Shown: one piece after another, positions 26,353 through 35,574 of the stretch
Numbering within the stretch: the stretch's first letter is position 1
Layout: every line of letters begins with the position of its first letter
Assembly (NCBI RefSeq): GCF_002975275.1
Contig: NZ_PCOQ01000025.1
Span: 1 to 64,000 of the forward strand
Source of the DNA: Achromobacter sp. MYb9
Lineage (GTDB): Bacteria > Pseudomonadota > Gammaproteobacteria > Burkholderiales > Burkholderiaceae_B
DNA length: 64,000 bases
Direction: 5' to 3'
The notes under the pieces: model-generated
What the model saw: only the letters and a program-made list of their open reading frames with translations
Database searches by the model: none
What the model was told of the DNA's origin: nothing
Translations under genes and position numbers: made by a program

Positions 26353-27705
26353 TCAGGCCTGATGCGCGGTCGATCCCAGGATGCGTTCGGCGCAACGGGC
26401 CCAGTACAGCAGCCGGGCGTCCTCCTTGACGAAGCCCACCATCTGGAATCCCAGCGGCAAGCCATTGGGTCCACGCGCCACCGGCAACGTGATGGACGGG
26501 TTGTGCAATAAGGACCAGATGCGGATGAACGCCGAACTGCCGGTGCTGCTGGCCGGGGGCGCTTCCCCCAGCGTGGAGGGCATGGCCACGGCATCGACGC
26601 CCGCCGCCACGTCATAGAAGGCCCGGCGGCAGGCATCGGCCGCGTTCAGGGCGCCGGCGTAGTCCTCCGCCGACAATCCTTCGCCCAGGGTCAGATAGTC
26701 GATCAGCCCGGGATCGCACAGTGCGGCGTGATCGCGCTTGAGGGCCGCGTACTCGCGAGCCAGGTCGTAGGCCATGATCACGTCCTGCGCCTCGCCCATC
26801 GTCTCGAACGCCGCGGGCATGGCCAGTTCCGTCACCGTCACGCCCGCCGCCGACAAGGCGCGCAAGGTCGCCTCAAAACTCTCCCGCATGCAAGGTTCGG
26901 TGTCGGCCCAATCCTTGGGGCGCCAGACCCCCACCCGAAAATCGCGCCGCAGCGGCAGGCTGGGGTCGTAGCGCGGGTCGCCGGTGAAGGCGCGCATGAA
27001 AAGCGCCGCGTCGTCCACGCTGCGGGAGATCGGCCCGATCACGTCCAATACCCGCGAGTACCGGCGGATGCCGACGTAGGGAATAGCGTCCAGCGTGGGC
27101 TTGAACCCCACCGCGCCGCAAAAGGCGGATGGCCGCAGGATCGACCCCGCCGTCTGCGTGCCGATGGACAGCGGCGTCATGAAGTCGGCGACCGCCGCGG
27201 CCGAGCCTGCGGACGATGCCGCGGGCGTGCGGCTCAAATCATGCGGATTACGCGCGGGCCCGGGCAGCATGATGGCGTGCCGCGACACCGTGTTCTTGCC
27301 CAGTACGTTGAATCCCAGGGCGCGCGCTTGCGCCACGACCGGCGCGTCGGCCTCGGGTTGGCGCCCCGGGAAGATCTCCGGATCGCCCAGTTCGGTGGGC
27401 ATGTCCGCGGTATCGATGGTGTCCTTGATGCCCAGTGGCACCCCGTCCAGCAAGCGCCGCCGGCCGTGGCGGTCCCATTCGCGTGCCCGCGCCAATGCGC
27501 CCTCGGCATCCACCCGCACCCAGGCCTGGACGCCGGCGTTGCGTTCATCGATCCGGTCCAGGCAGGCGCGCGCCCAGGCCTCGCAAGTCAAACTGCCCTG
27601 CGCAAGCGCCGCCATCCCCTCGGTGGCGGTCAAGGCGGCGATGGCGCCCGGCGCGGGGCGGCGCACGGCGGACGCCGGGCGGTCAATCGTGTCGGAAGTG
27701 GGCAA
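26353..27705 (-). CDS. Amidase (amidase-signature family)
   Basis: The 450-aa enzyme shows the Ser-cisSer-Lys triad of the family: Lys94 in LLDGVPLGIKDTIDTADMP, cis-Ser164 in [14 protein letters not shown] and nucleophile Ser188 in GTQTAGSILRPSAFCG. The two usual GG pairs are AG here, a variation also seen in other members. It hydrolyses a carboxamide to acid plus ammonia. It is the last gene of the Liv-type transporter operon, 51 bases after livF, so the imported compound or an intermediate probably contains an amide. It is too divergent to call GatA, and no gatB/gatC is adjacent. Confidence 0.9.
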   Translation of the reverse strand: MPTSDTIDRPASAVRRPAPGAIAALTATEGMAALAQGSLTCEAWARACLDRIDERNAGVQAWVRVDAEGALARAREWDRHGRRRLLDGVPLGIKDTIDTADMPTELGDPEIFPGRQPEADAPVVAQARALGFNVLGKNTVSRHAIMLPGPARNPHDLSRTPAASSAGSAAAVADFMTPLSIGTQTAGSILRPSAFCGAVGFKPTLDAIPYVGIRRYSRVLDVIGPISRSVDDAALFMRAFTGDPRYDPSLPLRRDFRVGVWRPKDWADTEPCMRESFEATLRALSAAGVTVTELAMPAAFETMGEAQDVIMAYDLAREYAALKRDHAALCDPGLIDYLTLGEGLSAEDYAGALNAADACRRAFYDVAAGVDAVAMPSTLGEAPPASSTGSSAFIRIWSLLHNPSITLPVARGPNGLPLGFQMVGFVKEDARLLYWARCAERILGSTAHQA

Positions 27706-27756
27706 GGTGCGGCTCCTGGATGAAGATAAAGGGTGGCGGGCTACGGCGCGGCCGCC

Positions 27757-28488
27757 TCAGGCCGGCGGGCGGGCATCGGACGGAGGGCCGCCCCGCCCGA
27801 TGTACAAATCGCTCATGTGCTGATTGGCCAGCAGGGCCTGCCCGGTGTCGGTCAGCACGATGCGGCCCGAATCCAGGATGTAGCCCCGGTCGCTGAACGC
27901 CAGCGCCTGGCGCGCGCGCTGCTCCACCATCAGCACGGCCACGCCGATCTTCGGCAAGCGGCGCACCTCGGCGAACACCTGTTCGGTCAGCGCCGGCGAC
28001 AACGCGGCCGAGGGTTCGTCCAGCACCATCAGGCGCGGCGAAGACATCAGCGCCCTCGCGAACGCCAGTTGCTGTCGCTCGCCGCCGGACAGATTTTCGG
28101 CATGCGTCTTGCGGCGTCCGGCCAGGGCTGGAAACAGGTCGAACATGTCGCGGATGCGCTGATCGCGGGCCTGCACGTGTTCGACCACCTGCAGGTTTTC
28201 CAGCACGGTCAGGGCGCCGAACACGTTGCGAACCTGGGGCACATAAGAGATGCCGATGCGCACGCGTTCCTCGACGGGCAGCGCCAGCAAGTCCCGGCCG
28301 TCGAACGCCATCGCGCCCGCGATGCGCGGCAACAGCCCCATCACCGCCTTGACCAGCGTGGACTTGCCCGCGCCGTTGGTGCCAGCGATCGTGACGATCT
28401 CGTTGGCCGCCACGGTCATGTCGATCCCGCTGACGATGTCCACCTCGGCATAGCCGCCGGACAATCCCTGCATGACGAGCAGACTCAT
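27757..28488 (-). CDS. livF: Branched-chain/amide-type ABC transporter ATPase LivF
   Basis: The 243-aa ATPase has Walker A GTNGAGKSTLVKAVMG, signature LSGGERQQLAFARALM and Walker B LMVLDEPSAALSP, with the short LivF pattern. It overlaps livG by four bases. Together with LivG it drives the LivHM channel. The family carries branched-chain amino acids, amides, urea or aromatic acids, so the gene name states homology and not substrate. Confidence 0.9.
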   Translation of the reverse strand: MSLLVMQGLSGGYAEVDIVSGIDMTVAANEIVTIAGTNGAGKSTLVKAVMGLLPRIAGAMAFDGRDLLALPVEERVRIGISYVPQVRNVFGALTVLENLQVVEHVQARDQRIRDMFDLFPALAGRRKTHAENLSGGERQQLAFARALMSSPRLMVLDEPSAALSPALTEQVFAEVRRLPKIGVAVLMVEQRARQALAFSDRGYILDSGRIVLTDTGQALLANQHMSDLYIGRGGPPSDARPPA

Positions 28489-29246
28489 ATCACCCCTCCC
28501 ATGTAGGCTTCGCGCACGCGCTCGTTGGCCAGCACGCTATCGGGCGCGCCCTCTGCGATGACGCGCCCCCGATCCATCACGTACATGCGGGGCACGATCC
28601 GCGCCAATTCGTCCAGGTTGTGTTCGATGATCGCCACCGTCAGGCCACGCTGGTTCAATTCCACGATGCGCGCGGACAGCTCCTCGATCAGCACCGGGTT
28701 GACGCCCGCAAACGGCTCGTCCAGCAAGATGCAGCGTGGCTCCAGCATCAGCAGCCGGCCCAATTCCAAGAGCTTCTTCTGGCCGCCCGACAGCTTGCCG
28801 GCCGGCTCGTCCGCCACCCGCGACAGGTTCAGGAACGCCAGCAGTTCATGCACGCGTTCGGCATGGCGCGCCTCTTCGCGGGCCACCTCGCGGCGCGCGA
28901 AGACCAGTGCCATCAGCTTTTCGCCGCGCTGGTCGGGGGCCGCCGCCATCATGTTGTCAAAGACCGTCAACTGACTGAATTCGCGCGGCACCTGGAACGT
29001 GCGCGCCAACCCGCGTCGCACGCGTTGATGCACGGCTACGCCGGTGATGTCCTCGTCCGCGAACCGCACGCACCCCGTGGTGGGCGGAATGTAGCCCGTG
29101 ACCACCGAAAACAGCGTGCTCTTGCCCGCGCCATTGGTGCCGATCACCCCGACCAGTTCGCCTTTGCGCACTTCGAGCGTGACGTCGTCCAGCGCCTTGA
29201 AGCCGCCGAAGCTGGCGCTCAGCCCGGTGATGGAAAGCAGCGTCAT
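28485..29246 (-). CDS. livG: Liv-type ABC transporter ATPase LivG
   Basis: The 253-aa ATPase has Walker A GTNGAGKSTLFSVVTG, signature LSGGQKKLLELGRLLML and Walker B CILLDEPFAGVNP, plus the LivG-specific C-terminal tail (VMDRGRVIAEGAPDSVLAN, REAYMG). ATG at 29246 overlaps the end of livM by four bases; the open frame upstream of it is a shadow of livM. It acts at the inner membrane with LivF. Confidence 0.92.
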   Translation of the reverse strand: MTLLSITGLSASFGGFKALDDVTLEVRKGELVGVIGTNGAGKSTLFSVVTGYIPPTTGCVRFADEDITGVAVHQRVRRGLARTFQVPREFSQLTVFDNMMAAAPDQRGEKLMALVFARREVAREEARHAERVHELLAFLNLSRVADEPAGKLSGGQKKLLELGRLLMLEPRCILLDEPFAGVNPVLIEELSARIVELNQRGLTVAIIEHNLDELARIVPRMYVMDRGRVIAEGAPDSVLANERVREAYMGGVI

Positions 29247-30142
29247 GCCTTTCTCCTGCGTGTGGAGGTATTGCCGAACAGGCCCTGCGGCCGATACAGC
29301 ACCACGCAGATAAGCGCGATGCCGATGATGCCGATCCGTACACTGGCCATCTGGACTTCCGAGATGCCCCCCACGAAGTCCCGCACGAAGCGCGATCCCT
29401 CCAGGAATCCGACCAGCAGCACCGTTCCGGCCACGACGCCGCTCAAGCGCCCCACGCCGCCCAGGATGATGGCAATCCATATGTAGAACGTGATTAGCGG
29501 CACGAACTGCTCGGGGCTGATGAAGGTCAGGTAGTGCGCCTGGAACGCGCCGGCCAGCCCGGCCAGCCCCGCGCCCAGCATCAGCGACCGCGTCTTGAAC
29601 TTGGCTGGGTCCTTGCCCAGGGCGCGAACGGCAACCTCGTTGTCGCGCACCGCTTCGATGACGCGTCCGAAGGGACTGCGGATCACCAGATGGATCAGCA
29701 GCAACGCGCCCGCGTTCACGGCCAACAACAGCACCATGATCCACAGGTCCACGGTTTGCGGCGACGCCCAGCCGGCGAACAGGCGCGGGATGCCAGGCAG
29801 GCCGTGCATGCCGCGCGTCAGCCATTCCTCGGTCTGCAAGACCATGCGCACGGATTCCGAAAACCCCAAGGTCACGATGGCCAGGTAGTCGCTGCCCAGC
29901 CGCAACGCGATCATGCCCAGCGGATAGGCCGCCAGGGCCGCGAACGCGGCCGCCGCCGCCATGGACACCGGCACCGGCACGCCCTTCAGCGACAGCAGCG
30001 CCGACGTATACGCGCCGATCGCGAAGAAGCCGACGTGGCCGAAATTAATCAAGCCGGTGAACCCGTAGTGCAGCGACAGGCCGAAGGCCAGCAGCATGTA
30101 GATCAGGATCCCGATGGCGATTGCAATCAGATAGGCTTCCAT
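29243..30142 (-). CDS. livM: Liv-type ABC transporter permease LivM
   Basis: The 299-aa permease has about eight membrane segments and the LivM motifs GYTSALLSLKG-like AIGAYTSALLSLKGVPVPVS and DYLAIVTLGFSESVRMVLQ. ATG at 30142 is preferred since AGGTG lies five bases upstream; the adjacent ATG at 30145 is too close to it. The gene begins just after the livH stop. Confidence 0.9.
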   Translation of the reverse strand: MEAYLIAIAIGILIYMLLAFGLSLHYGFTGLINFGHVGFFAIGAYTSALLSLKGVPVPVSMAAAAAFAALAAYPLGMIALRLGSDYLAIVTLGFSESVRMVLQTEEWLTRGMHGLPGIPRLFAGWASPQTVDLWIMVLLLAVNAGALLLIHLVIRSPFGRVIEAVRDNEVAVRALGKDPAKFKTRSLMLGAGLAGLAGAFQAHYLTFISPEQFVPLITFYIWIAIILGGVGRLSGVVAGTVLLVGFLEGSRFVRDFVGGISEVQMASVRIGIIGIALICVVLYRPQGLFGNTSTRRRKA

Positions 30143-30146
30143 CATG

Positions 30147-31022
30147 TCACCTCGCCGCCATCGGCCGGCCAAAAATACCCTGGGGACGCAGCAGCAGCAC
30201 GCATAGCAGCACCGCGAATGCGAAGACGATCTTGTAGGCCGGCCCCACCACCAGACTGGCGACTTCCTGGGCAATGCTGAACACCATGATCCCGACAATG
30301 GCGCCCACCGGATTGCCGATCCCGCCCAGGATCACCGCCGCGAACATGGGCATCAGCAATTCCCAGCCCAGCTCGGGAATCACCACCGCTTTCACGCCCA
30401 GCAGCACGCCGCCCAGGCCGCAATAGGCCCCGGTGATGCTCCACAGCGTGACCATCACGCGTCGCCCGCGGATGCCGCTGGCCGCCGCCAGCTCGGGGTT
30501 GTCGGCCACGGCCCGCATGCGGCGCCCGGTCGGCGTCATGTGCATCAGGGCGAAGACCAGCGCCAGCGCCGCCACTGCGATGCCCACGATGGCGACGTCG
30601 GCGGGCAGGATCCGCACACCGCCGAAGTTCCAGGCCCGGGTCAGGGGAAGGTCAAAGGTGTATTGGTCTTGCCCGGCAAAGAAGGTGATCGTGCTGCGCA
30701 AGGCGAACGCGACGCCGATCGAAGCGATCAGCCGGGACACGTTGGAACGGGACTCCAGCGGCCGGAACACCCAGGCATAGAAGAACAGGCTGACGGCGGT
30801 GGTCGCCGCGACAGCGGCCAGGCCGCCCGCCAGCATGGACCCGCCGGCCAACGCCTGGGTGAACACGGCCGCATAGGCCCCCAGCGTCATGTAGTCGCCG
30901 CTGGCGGCGTTGGGAAAGCGGGCAATGCCGAACACCAGCGTAATCGCCAGTGCCGGCAATGCCAGCAGCATCCCGATCACAACGCCGTTGATCCCGGCGT
31001 TGATGACGGTGATTGCATCCAT
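30147..31022 (-). CDS. livH: Liv-type ABC transporter permease LivH
   Basis: The 291-aa permease has about eight membrane segments, the LivH opening NAGINGVVIGMLLALPALAI, SGDYMTLGAYAAVF, and ADNPELAAASGIRGRRVM, the ATPase-contacting loop. It pairs with LivM to form the channel. The gap to the upstream binding-protein gene is 24 bases, so all five transporter genes form one unit. Confidence 0.9.
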   Translation of the reverse strand: MDAITVINAGINGVVIGMLLALPALAITLVFGIARFPNAASGDYMTLGAYAAVFTQALAGGSMLAGGLAAVAATTAVSLFFYAWVFRPLESRSNVSRLIASIGVAFALRSTITFFAGQDQYTFDLPLTRAWNFGGVRILPADVAIVGIAVAALALVFALMHMTPTGRRMRAVADNPELAAASGIRGRRVMVTLWSITGAYCGLGGVLLGVKAVVIPELGWELLMPMFAAVILGGIGNPVGAIVGIMVFSIAQEVASLVVGPAYKIVFAFAVLLCVLLLRPQGIFGRPMAAR

Positions 31023-31046
31023 CTTATATTCCCCTTGGAATGGCCG

Positions 31047-32288
31047 TCAGACCTTGCCGGCGATGACTTCGTTAAGCACCAGCTTGCCGTCGCGGATGTC
31101 GAACACGCCGAAATCGGGCACGGTCTCGCCCTGCTTGCCGAAGTCCAGCCGCGAAGAGGCGCCGTCGTAGTCCACCGGTTTACCGGCGCGCAACAACGCC
31201 TGCCCCTGGGCAAAGCCGCTGACTTTCTCGCCGCCGCCCGCCCCCGTCACCGTGCGGATCTTGCCGTTGATGGCCGCCACATCCGCACGCGCGCCCGCCG
31301 CCTCGATGGCCAGCGCCAGCGTGATCACCATGTCGTAGGACTGCGACGCAAAAATATCCGGCTCGCGCTTCGTGCGCTTGCGGAATTCGGCTGCGAAACG
31401 TTTGTACGCCTGATGCTCGTGCGCCGCCACGTTCGAGATCGAGATGATGCCTTCCGTTGCCTCTTTGCCCAGCGCCTTGACCAGGTCTTCATTGGCGGTC
31501 CAGCCCGGCATGATGAACTTGCAGTCCTGGCCGGTCTGGAACCATTCCTTCAGGATGATGGTGGCATCGGGCCGGTACGCACTAAGCGAAATCACATCGG
31601 GTTTGGACGCCAGCACCTTGTTCAGTTCGGTGCGGTACGTGGTCTGGTTGGGCTCGTAGACCGTGAACGCACTGACGTCCCCGCCCTTCTCCCGCCACGC
31701 ATCGCGGAAATAGTTGGCCTGCCCGACAAAGGTGGAATTGTTGAACGCCATCACCGCCGGCCGCTTGAAGCCGCGCTGGCGCGCCACTTCGGCGAAGGCG
31801 CGGCCAAACACGGCATTGGACGCCTGGAACATCCACGCCAGCCCCTGCTTGTTCTCGGTCAGCATCTCGGGCGCGCCGCAGGTGTTCATGGTGATGAGCC
31901 CCGCCGCGTTCGTGATCGGCATGGCGGCCAGCCCCACCGACGATGGCCAGATGCCCACCACCGCTTCGGCCTTGTTGATCTCGATGAGCTTCTTCACCGC
32001 CAGTACGGCGGCATCGGGTTTGGTCTGGTCGTCTTCGGCGTACAGCTGAATCTGCCGGCCCGCCGCGCCGCCCGCGGCGTTCACTTCCGCAATGGCGATC
32101 TTGATGGCCTCCAGCATGGCGGGGCCATACGGCCCGCCGACGCCAGTGATGGAGTTAAGCGCCCCCAACCGGAAAGGCGGGGCCGCCTGGGCCTGTGCCC
32201 AGGCCAGGCCGGGCACCGCGCCTGCCGCCGCCAGTGCGGCGCTGGCGGCGAGGAAATCGCGTCGGGAAAGATGAGTAGGCTGCGTCAT
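31047..32288 (-). CDS. Liv-type ABC transporter periplasmic binding protein, Tat-type signal
   Basis: The 413-aa protein starts MTQPTHLSRRDFLAASAALA, a twin-arginine signal (Arg9-Arg10), followed by a family 6 ligand-binding fold: FRLGALNSITGVGGPYGPAM and GRQIQLYAEDDQTKPDAAV. Tat export is less common than Sec for this family. Ligand unknown; it resembles amide/urea and aromatic-type receptors more than LivK by eye. Position at the head of the transporter genes sets the operon's substrate. Confidence 0.9.
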   Translation of the reverse strand: MTQPTHLSRRDFLAASAALAAAGAVPGLAWAQAQAAPPFRLGALNSITGVGGPYGPAMLEAIKIAIAEVNAAGGAAGRQIQLYAEDDQTKPDAAVLAVKKLIEINKAEAVVGIWPSSVGLAAMPITNAAGLITMNTCGAPEMLTENKQGLAWMFQASNAVFGRAFAEVARQRGFKRPAVMAFNNSTFVGQANYFRDAWREKGGDVSAFTVYEPNQTTYRTELNKVLASKPDVISLSAYRPDATIILKEWFQTGQDCKFIMPGWTANEDLVKALGKEATEGIISISNVAAHEHQAYKRFAAEFRKRTKREPDIFASQSYDMVITLALAIEAAGARADVAAINGKIRTVTGAGGGEKVSGFAQGQALLRAGKPVDYDGASSRLDFGKQGETVPDFGVFDIRDGKLVLNEVIAGKV

Positions 32289-32407
32289 GAAGGTTCCTTG
32301 CGGCGTGAACATCGTTGTTCAACTTCGAATAGCCGCCGGCGTAGGCCACGCCGGCGTCCCCTGTAGCTTGGATGCGACTTCGGTACTGCCTGCTGCGGAT
32401 GCCGGGA

Positions 32408-33607
32408 CTACGCGATCACCCCCCGCGCGCGCATGCCCGCGATCCTGTCTTCGGACACGCCAAAGCGCTTCAGCACGTCGTCGGTGTGCTGGCCCATCAG
32501 CGGCGCCGCGGTGCGCAGCGCGCCCGGCGTCCGCGAGAATTTGGTGGGGATGCCAAGGGTCTTCATCACCCCCAGCGTGGGGTGGTCCAGTTCCTGCACC
32601 ATGCCGCGCGCCAGATAGTGCGGGTCTTGCATTGCCTGGCCGAAATCGTTGATGGGCCCGCAAGGCACCGAGGCCCGTTCGCAGCGCGCGATCCATTCCG
32701 CGGCGTCGGCACGGGCGAACTCGGCCTCAAGAATGGGTTCCAGTTCGGCGATATTCGCCAGCCGGTCGGAGTTGGTGACGAAACGCGGGTCGGCGATCAG
32801 TTCGGGGCGCTCCAGCACATCGGCGCACAGGCGTTCCCAGGTGCGCTGGTTGGCGGCGCCGATCATGATGAACCCCATGCGCGTGCCGAACGCCTGGTAC
32901 GGCGCGGACACCCGGTGGCGGCTGCCCGTGCCTTCTGGCACGGTGCCGTCGGCAAAGTAGGCGGCGGCCTCCCACACGAACCATGGCAAGCCGCATTCGG
33001 CCAGCGCGATATCGATGTGCTGGCCTTCGCCCGTCTTCATCTGGTGGATGCAGGCGGCCAGGATGGCATAAACCGCCGTCAGCCCCGCGCCCACGTCATA
33101 GATGGCGATGCCGGACTTCAACGGCCGTCCGCCCGGTTCGCCCGTCATGCTCATGATGCCGCTCATGCCTTGCGCCACCAGGTCGAAGCCGCCCTTGCCC
33201 GCATACGGCCCGGACTGGCCATAGCCGGAAATCGAGCAATACACCAGGCGCGGATTGATCCGCGAAAGCGTCTCGTAGTCCACCCCCAAAGACCGGGTCA
33301 CGCCCACGCGGTAGTTCTCGACCACCACGTCGGCCCAGCGCGCCAGTTCATACAGCACCTCACGCGCCTCGGGGTCTTTCAAATTCAGCGCGATGCCCTG
33401 CTTGTTGCGGTTGATCTGTGCGAAGCAGGTGGACTCCCCGTTCACATAGGGGCCCATCTCGCGGGAATCGTCGCCCGTGCCGGTCTTCTCGACCTTGATG
33501 ACCTCGGCGCCCAGGTCGGCCAGCACCATCGTGCAATACGGGCCGGCCATGATCTGGGACAGATCCAGGATCTTGATGCCGGCCAGGGGGGATGCAGCGT
33601 GAGTCAT
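32408..33607 (-). CDS. CaiB/BaiF CoA-transferase of the catabolic cluster
   Basis: The 399-aa protein has normal class III domain order: the N-terminal Rossmann part (LAGIKILDLSQIMAGPYCTM, DLGAEVIKVEKTGTGD), the NRNKQGIALNLKDPE segment and catalytic Asp142 in GKGGFDLVAQGMSG. It would activate an acid as its CoA ester using a donor acyl-CoA. The adjacent crotonase suggests the CoA ester is then hydrated, isomerised or hydrolysed. It follows the crotonase by 27 bases and precedes the transporter by 119 bases. Confidence 0.93.
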   Translation of the reverse strand: MTHAASPLAGIKILDLSQIMAGPYCTMVLADLGAEVIKVEKTGTGDDSREMGPYVNGESTCFAQINRNKQGIALNLKDPEAREVLYELARWADVVVENYRVGVTRSLGVDYETLSRINPRLVYCSISGYGQSGPYAGKGGFDLVAQGMSGIMSMTGEPGGRPLKSGIAIYDVGAGLTAVYAILAACIHQMKTGEGQHIDIALAECGLPWFVWEAAAYFADGTVPEGTGSRHRVSAPYQAFGTRMGFIMIGAANQRTWERLCADVLERPELIADPRFVTNSDRLANIAELEPILEAEFARADAAEWIARCERASVPCGPINDFGQAMQDPHYLARGMVQELDHPTLGVMKTLGIPTKFSRTPGALRTAAPLMGQHTDDVLKRFGVSEDRIAGMRARGVIA

Positions 33608-33634
33608 GTCGGATCCGTCGGAGTCGGTGGCCGG

Positions 33635-34408
33635 TCAGCGGCCGGTGAAAACAGGAACTTGCTTGCTGGCGAACGCCATGCGTCCACGCCGATAATCCTC
33701 GGTGCCAAAGCAGGCATAGGCTTCGCGGCGCTCGGCCTCGGTCAGCGGGCGGCCTGCGCGCAACTGGCCGGCGAACCGCTTGTGCCAGCGATTCACCAGC
33801 GGCGCGGCGGCGGCGATGCGGCTCGCCGCGGCATAGGCCTGCTCGACGACGTGTTCGTCATCCACGACGCGGGTCAGCAGGCCTTTGGCCATGGCTTCGT
33901 CGGCGCCAAAGACGTGGCCTTCCAACAGAATCTCCAGCACGCGCGTGGCGCCGATGACCGCAATCAGGTCCGCCAGTTCCTGGTGGTCGACGGTCAGGCC
34001 GATGCGATTGACGGGGATGCCGAATCGGCTGCTCCGTCCGGCGATCCGGATGTCGCACAATGCGGCCAGCTCCAGCCCGCCCCCTACGCATACGCCTTCG
34101 ATGCAGGCCAGCGTGGGATGGCGCAGATGCTTCAGCCGGTCCGTCATCGATAGCGTGAAGGCGGCATAGTCCGCCGCCTGCGCCGCGCCGTCGCGATCGT
34201 CGCCAAAACCCGCGATGTCGCTGCCGGCGCAAAAAGCGCCGCCCGCGCCGCGCAACACCACGCAGCGCACGGCATCATCCGCGTCCAGTTCGCCCATGAC
34301 GCGGCCGAAATCCCGGTACATGTCCAACGTAAAGGCGTTGCGCTTGGCCGGACGGTTCATCAGCACGGTGGCCACGCCGTCCGGTTCACGGCTCAGGTCG
34401 ATGCTCAT
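33635..34408 (-). CDS. Crotonase-fold enoyl-CoA hydratase/isomerase, atypical active site
   Basis: The 257-aa protein has both oxyanion-hole segments (AFCAGSDIAGF and GVCVGGGLELAALCDIRI). Of the two glutamates used by enoyl-CoA hydratases, the second is kept (RVLEILLEGH, Glu159), but the first position falls in GIPVNRIGL, where Val133 stands instead of Glu. A simple hydratase is therefore doubtful, and an isomerase, ring-opening hydrolase or decarboxylase is possible. It overlaps the upstream M29-like gene by four bases. Confidence 0.88.
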   Translation of the reverse strand: MSIDLSREPDGVATVLMNRPAKRNAFTLDMYRDFGRVMGELDADDAVRCVVLRGAGGAFCAGSDIAGFGDDRDGAAQAADYAAFTLSMTDRLKHLRHPTLACIEGVCVGGGLELAALCDIRIAGRSSRFGIPVNRIGLTVDHQELADLIAVIGATRVLEILLEGHVFGADEAMAKGLLTRVVDDEHVVEQAYAAASRIAAAAPLVNRWHKRFAGQLRAGRPLTEAERREAYACFGTEDYRRGRMAFASKQVPVFTGR

Positions 34409-35385
34409 GCCGCCTCCTCAAGCCGCAGCTCGGTGCCTTGCAGCACCACGCGGCCATCCAGGGCCAGCGTGGCGTCCGTGACAATGGTGTCGTAATGCGC
34501 CGCCGCCTTGACCGTGCCGCCGATATAGGCGCTGGTGCCCAGCGCCAGCTGGATCGATCCGTAGACGGACTCGTCCGACAGCATGGTGCCGTCCAGCTCG
34601 CAGCGCGGATTCATGCCAACGCCCAGCTCGCCCAGGTTGTAGACCAGCGGGTCGTTGAAGCTGGCCAGCAGGTCGCGGAACTGACGGGCCACTCCGCCGC
34701 CTTCGATAGCCACGGCCATCCCTTTCTCGATATGGATGCGAACCGGTTCGTCGCGGATCAGCGATACGCCGGGAATGCTGGCGTTCACCACGATCACCCC
34801 CTCGGCCGTCCCTTCCACCGGCGCCAGGCTGGACTCCAGGCAATACCCGGCCGAAATGTCTGTCGTATTGGCAAAGCCGTGCAGCGCCCGGCCCCGGCGG
34901 CCAGCGATGCTCATCGTGACGTCCGTGCCCAGCGCCGTCGTCACCCGGGCCGTGTCCGCCCGCGTCAGGGCGTCGGCCAGGCCTTCGATCTGTGGTCGCA
35001 ACGCGTCAAAGTCGGCGTCCCAGCCTTCGGCCAGGAAGAAGTCGGCCTGATGCGATTCCGGCAGGACGATGACCCCCACGCCCGCACGGGTGGCCGCTTG
35101 GCGCGCATCCGTATGCGCGGCATTGGCGCGGGTCAGCGCGATCACCAGGTCCGCGGCCCGCATGGCCTGCGCGACCACGGGCGAGAACTGGCGGCCGTGG
35201 CGCGTCGAGCCGGCGATCTGCAACAGATTCAACCCCGCGCCCGCCTCGTCCACGGCAATGGCCAAGGGTTCGACATTGTGGTCGGTGTGCAGGTCGTACA
35301 GCACCAGCACTTCCATGCCGGGCCGGGCGGCGCCCAATTGGCTGACGACTTTGCGGGCGTTCTTCAGTTTCAACAAGGTATGCAT
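34405..35385 (-). CDS. NicX/M29-like metalloenzyme (aminopeptidase T or dihydroxypyridine dioxygenase fold)
   Basis: The 326-aa protein resembles the family that contains M29 leucyl aminopeptidases and 2,5-dihydroxypyridine 5,6-dioxygenase NicX. The C-terminal half shows ELGVGMNPRCELDGTMLSDE and the metal-ligand pair in AAHYDT (His297, Asp299), features shared by both. Its length is nearer NicX (about 350) than M29 peptidases (about 410). It could be an Fe(II) ring-cleaving oxygenase or a hydrolase; sequence alone does not decide. It is the first gene of the catabolic operon, divergent from the GntR gene. Confidence 0.75.
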   Translation of the reverse strand: MHTLLKLKNARKVVSQLGAARPGMEVLVLYDLHTDHNVEPLAIAVDEAGAGLNLLQIAGSTRHGRQFSPVVAQAMRAADLVIALTRANAAHTDARQAATRAGVGVIVLPESHQADFFLAEGWDADFDALRPQIEGLADALTRADTARVTTALGTDVTMSIAGRRGRALHGFANTTDISAGYCLESSLAPVEGTAEGVIVVNASIPGVSLIRDEPVRIHIEKGMAVAIEGGGVARQFRDLLASFNDPLVYNLGELGVGMNPRCELDGTMLSDESVYGSIQLALGTSAYIGGTVKAAAHYDTIVTDATLALDGRVVLQGTELRLEEAA

Positions 35386-35510
35386 GAAATCCCCCTTTAT
35401 GCCGCTTGCGGCGTGCCGGCTACCGGCGGGCCATCGGCCACAACCCAGTGAACCCACTATATTCTTGTGCGTTTTATTGTGTCAACGTTAATTTACAATT
35501 AAGTATTCTT

Positions 35511-35524
35511 GATTGTGCACAATC
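35511..35524. promoter_or_regulatory. Palindromic candidate GntR operator
   Basis: The 14-bp perfect palindrome GATTGTGCACAATC lies in the 189-base divergent region between the M29-like gene and gntR, 51 bases before the chosen gntR start. A partial second dyad, ATTGT-N14-ACAAT, lies at 35476-35499. The stretch is AT-rich, as expected of a promoter. Confidence 0.6.
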
Positions 35525-35574
35525 TTGAGTTCAAAATAATGCTATGCTTGCCGCGACTCAATCCAGGTGCTTTC

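Noticed and set aside
34405..35385. Naming the M29-like gene nicX
   Set aside because: Key features are shared by M29 aminopeptidases and NicX, and none of the other nicotinate-pathway genes are present, so the specific name is not supported.
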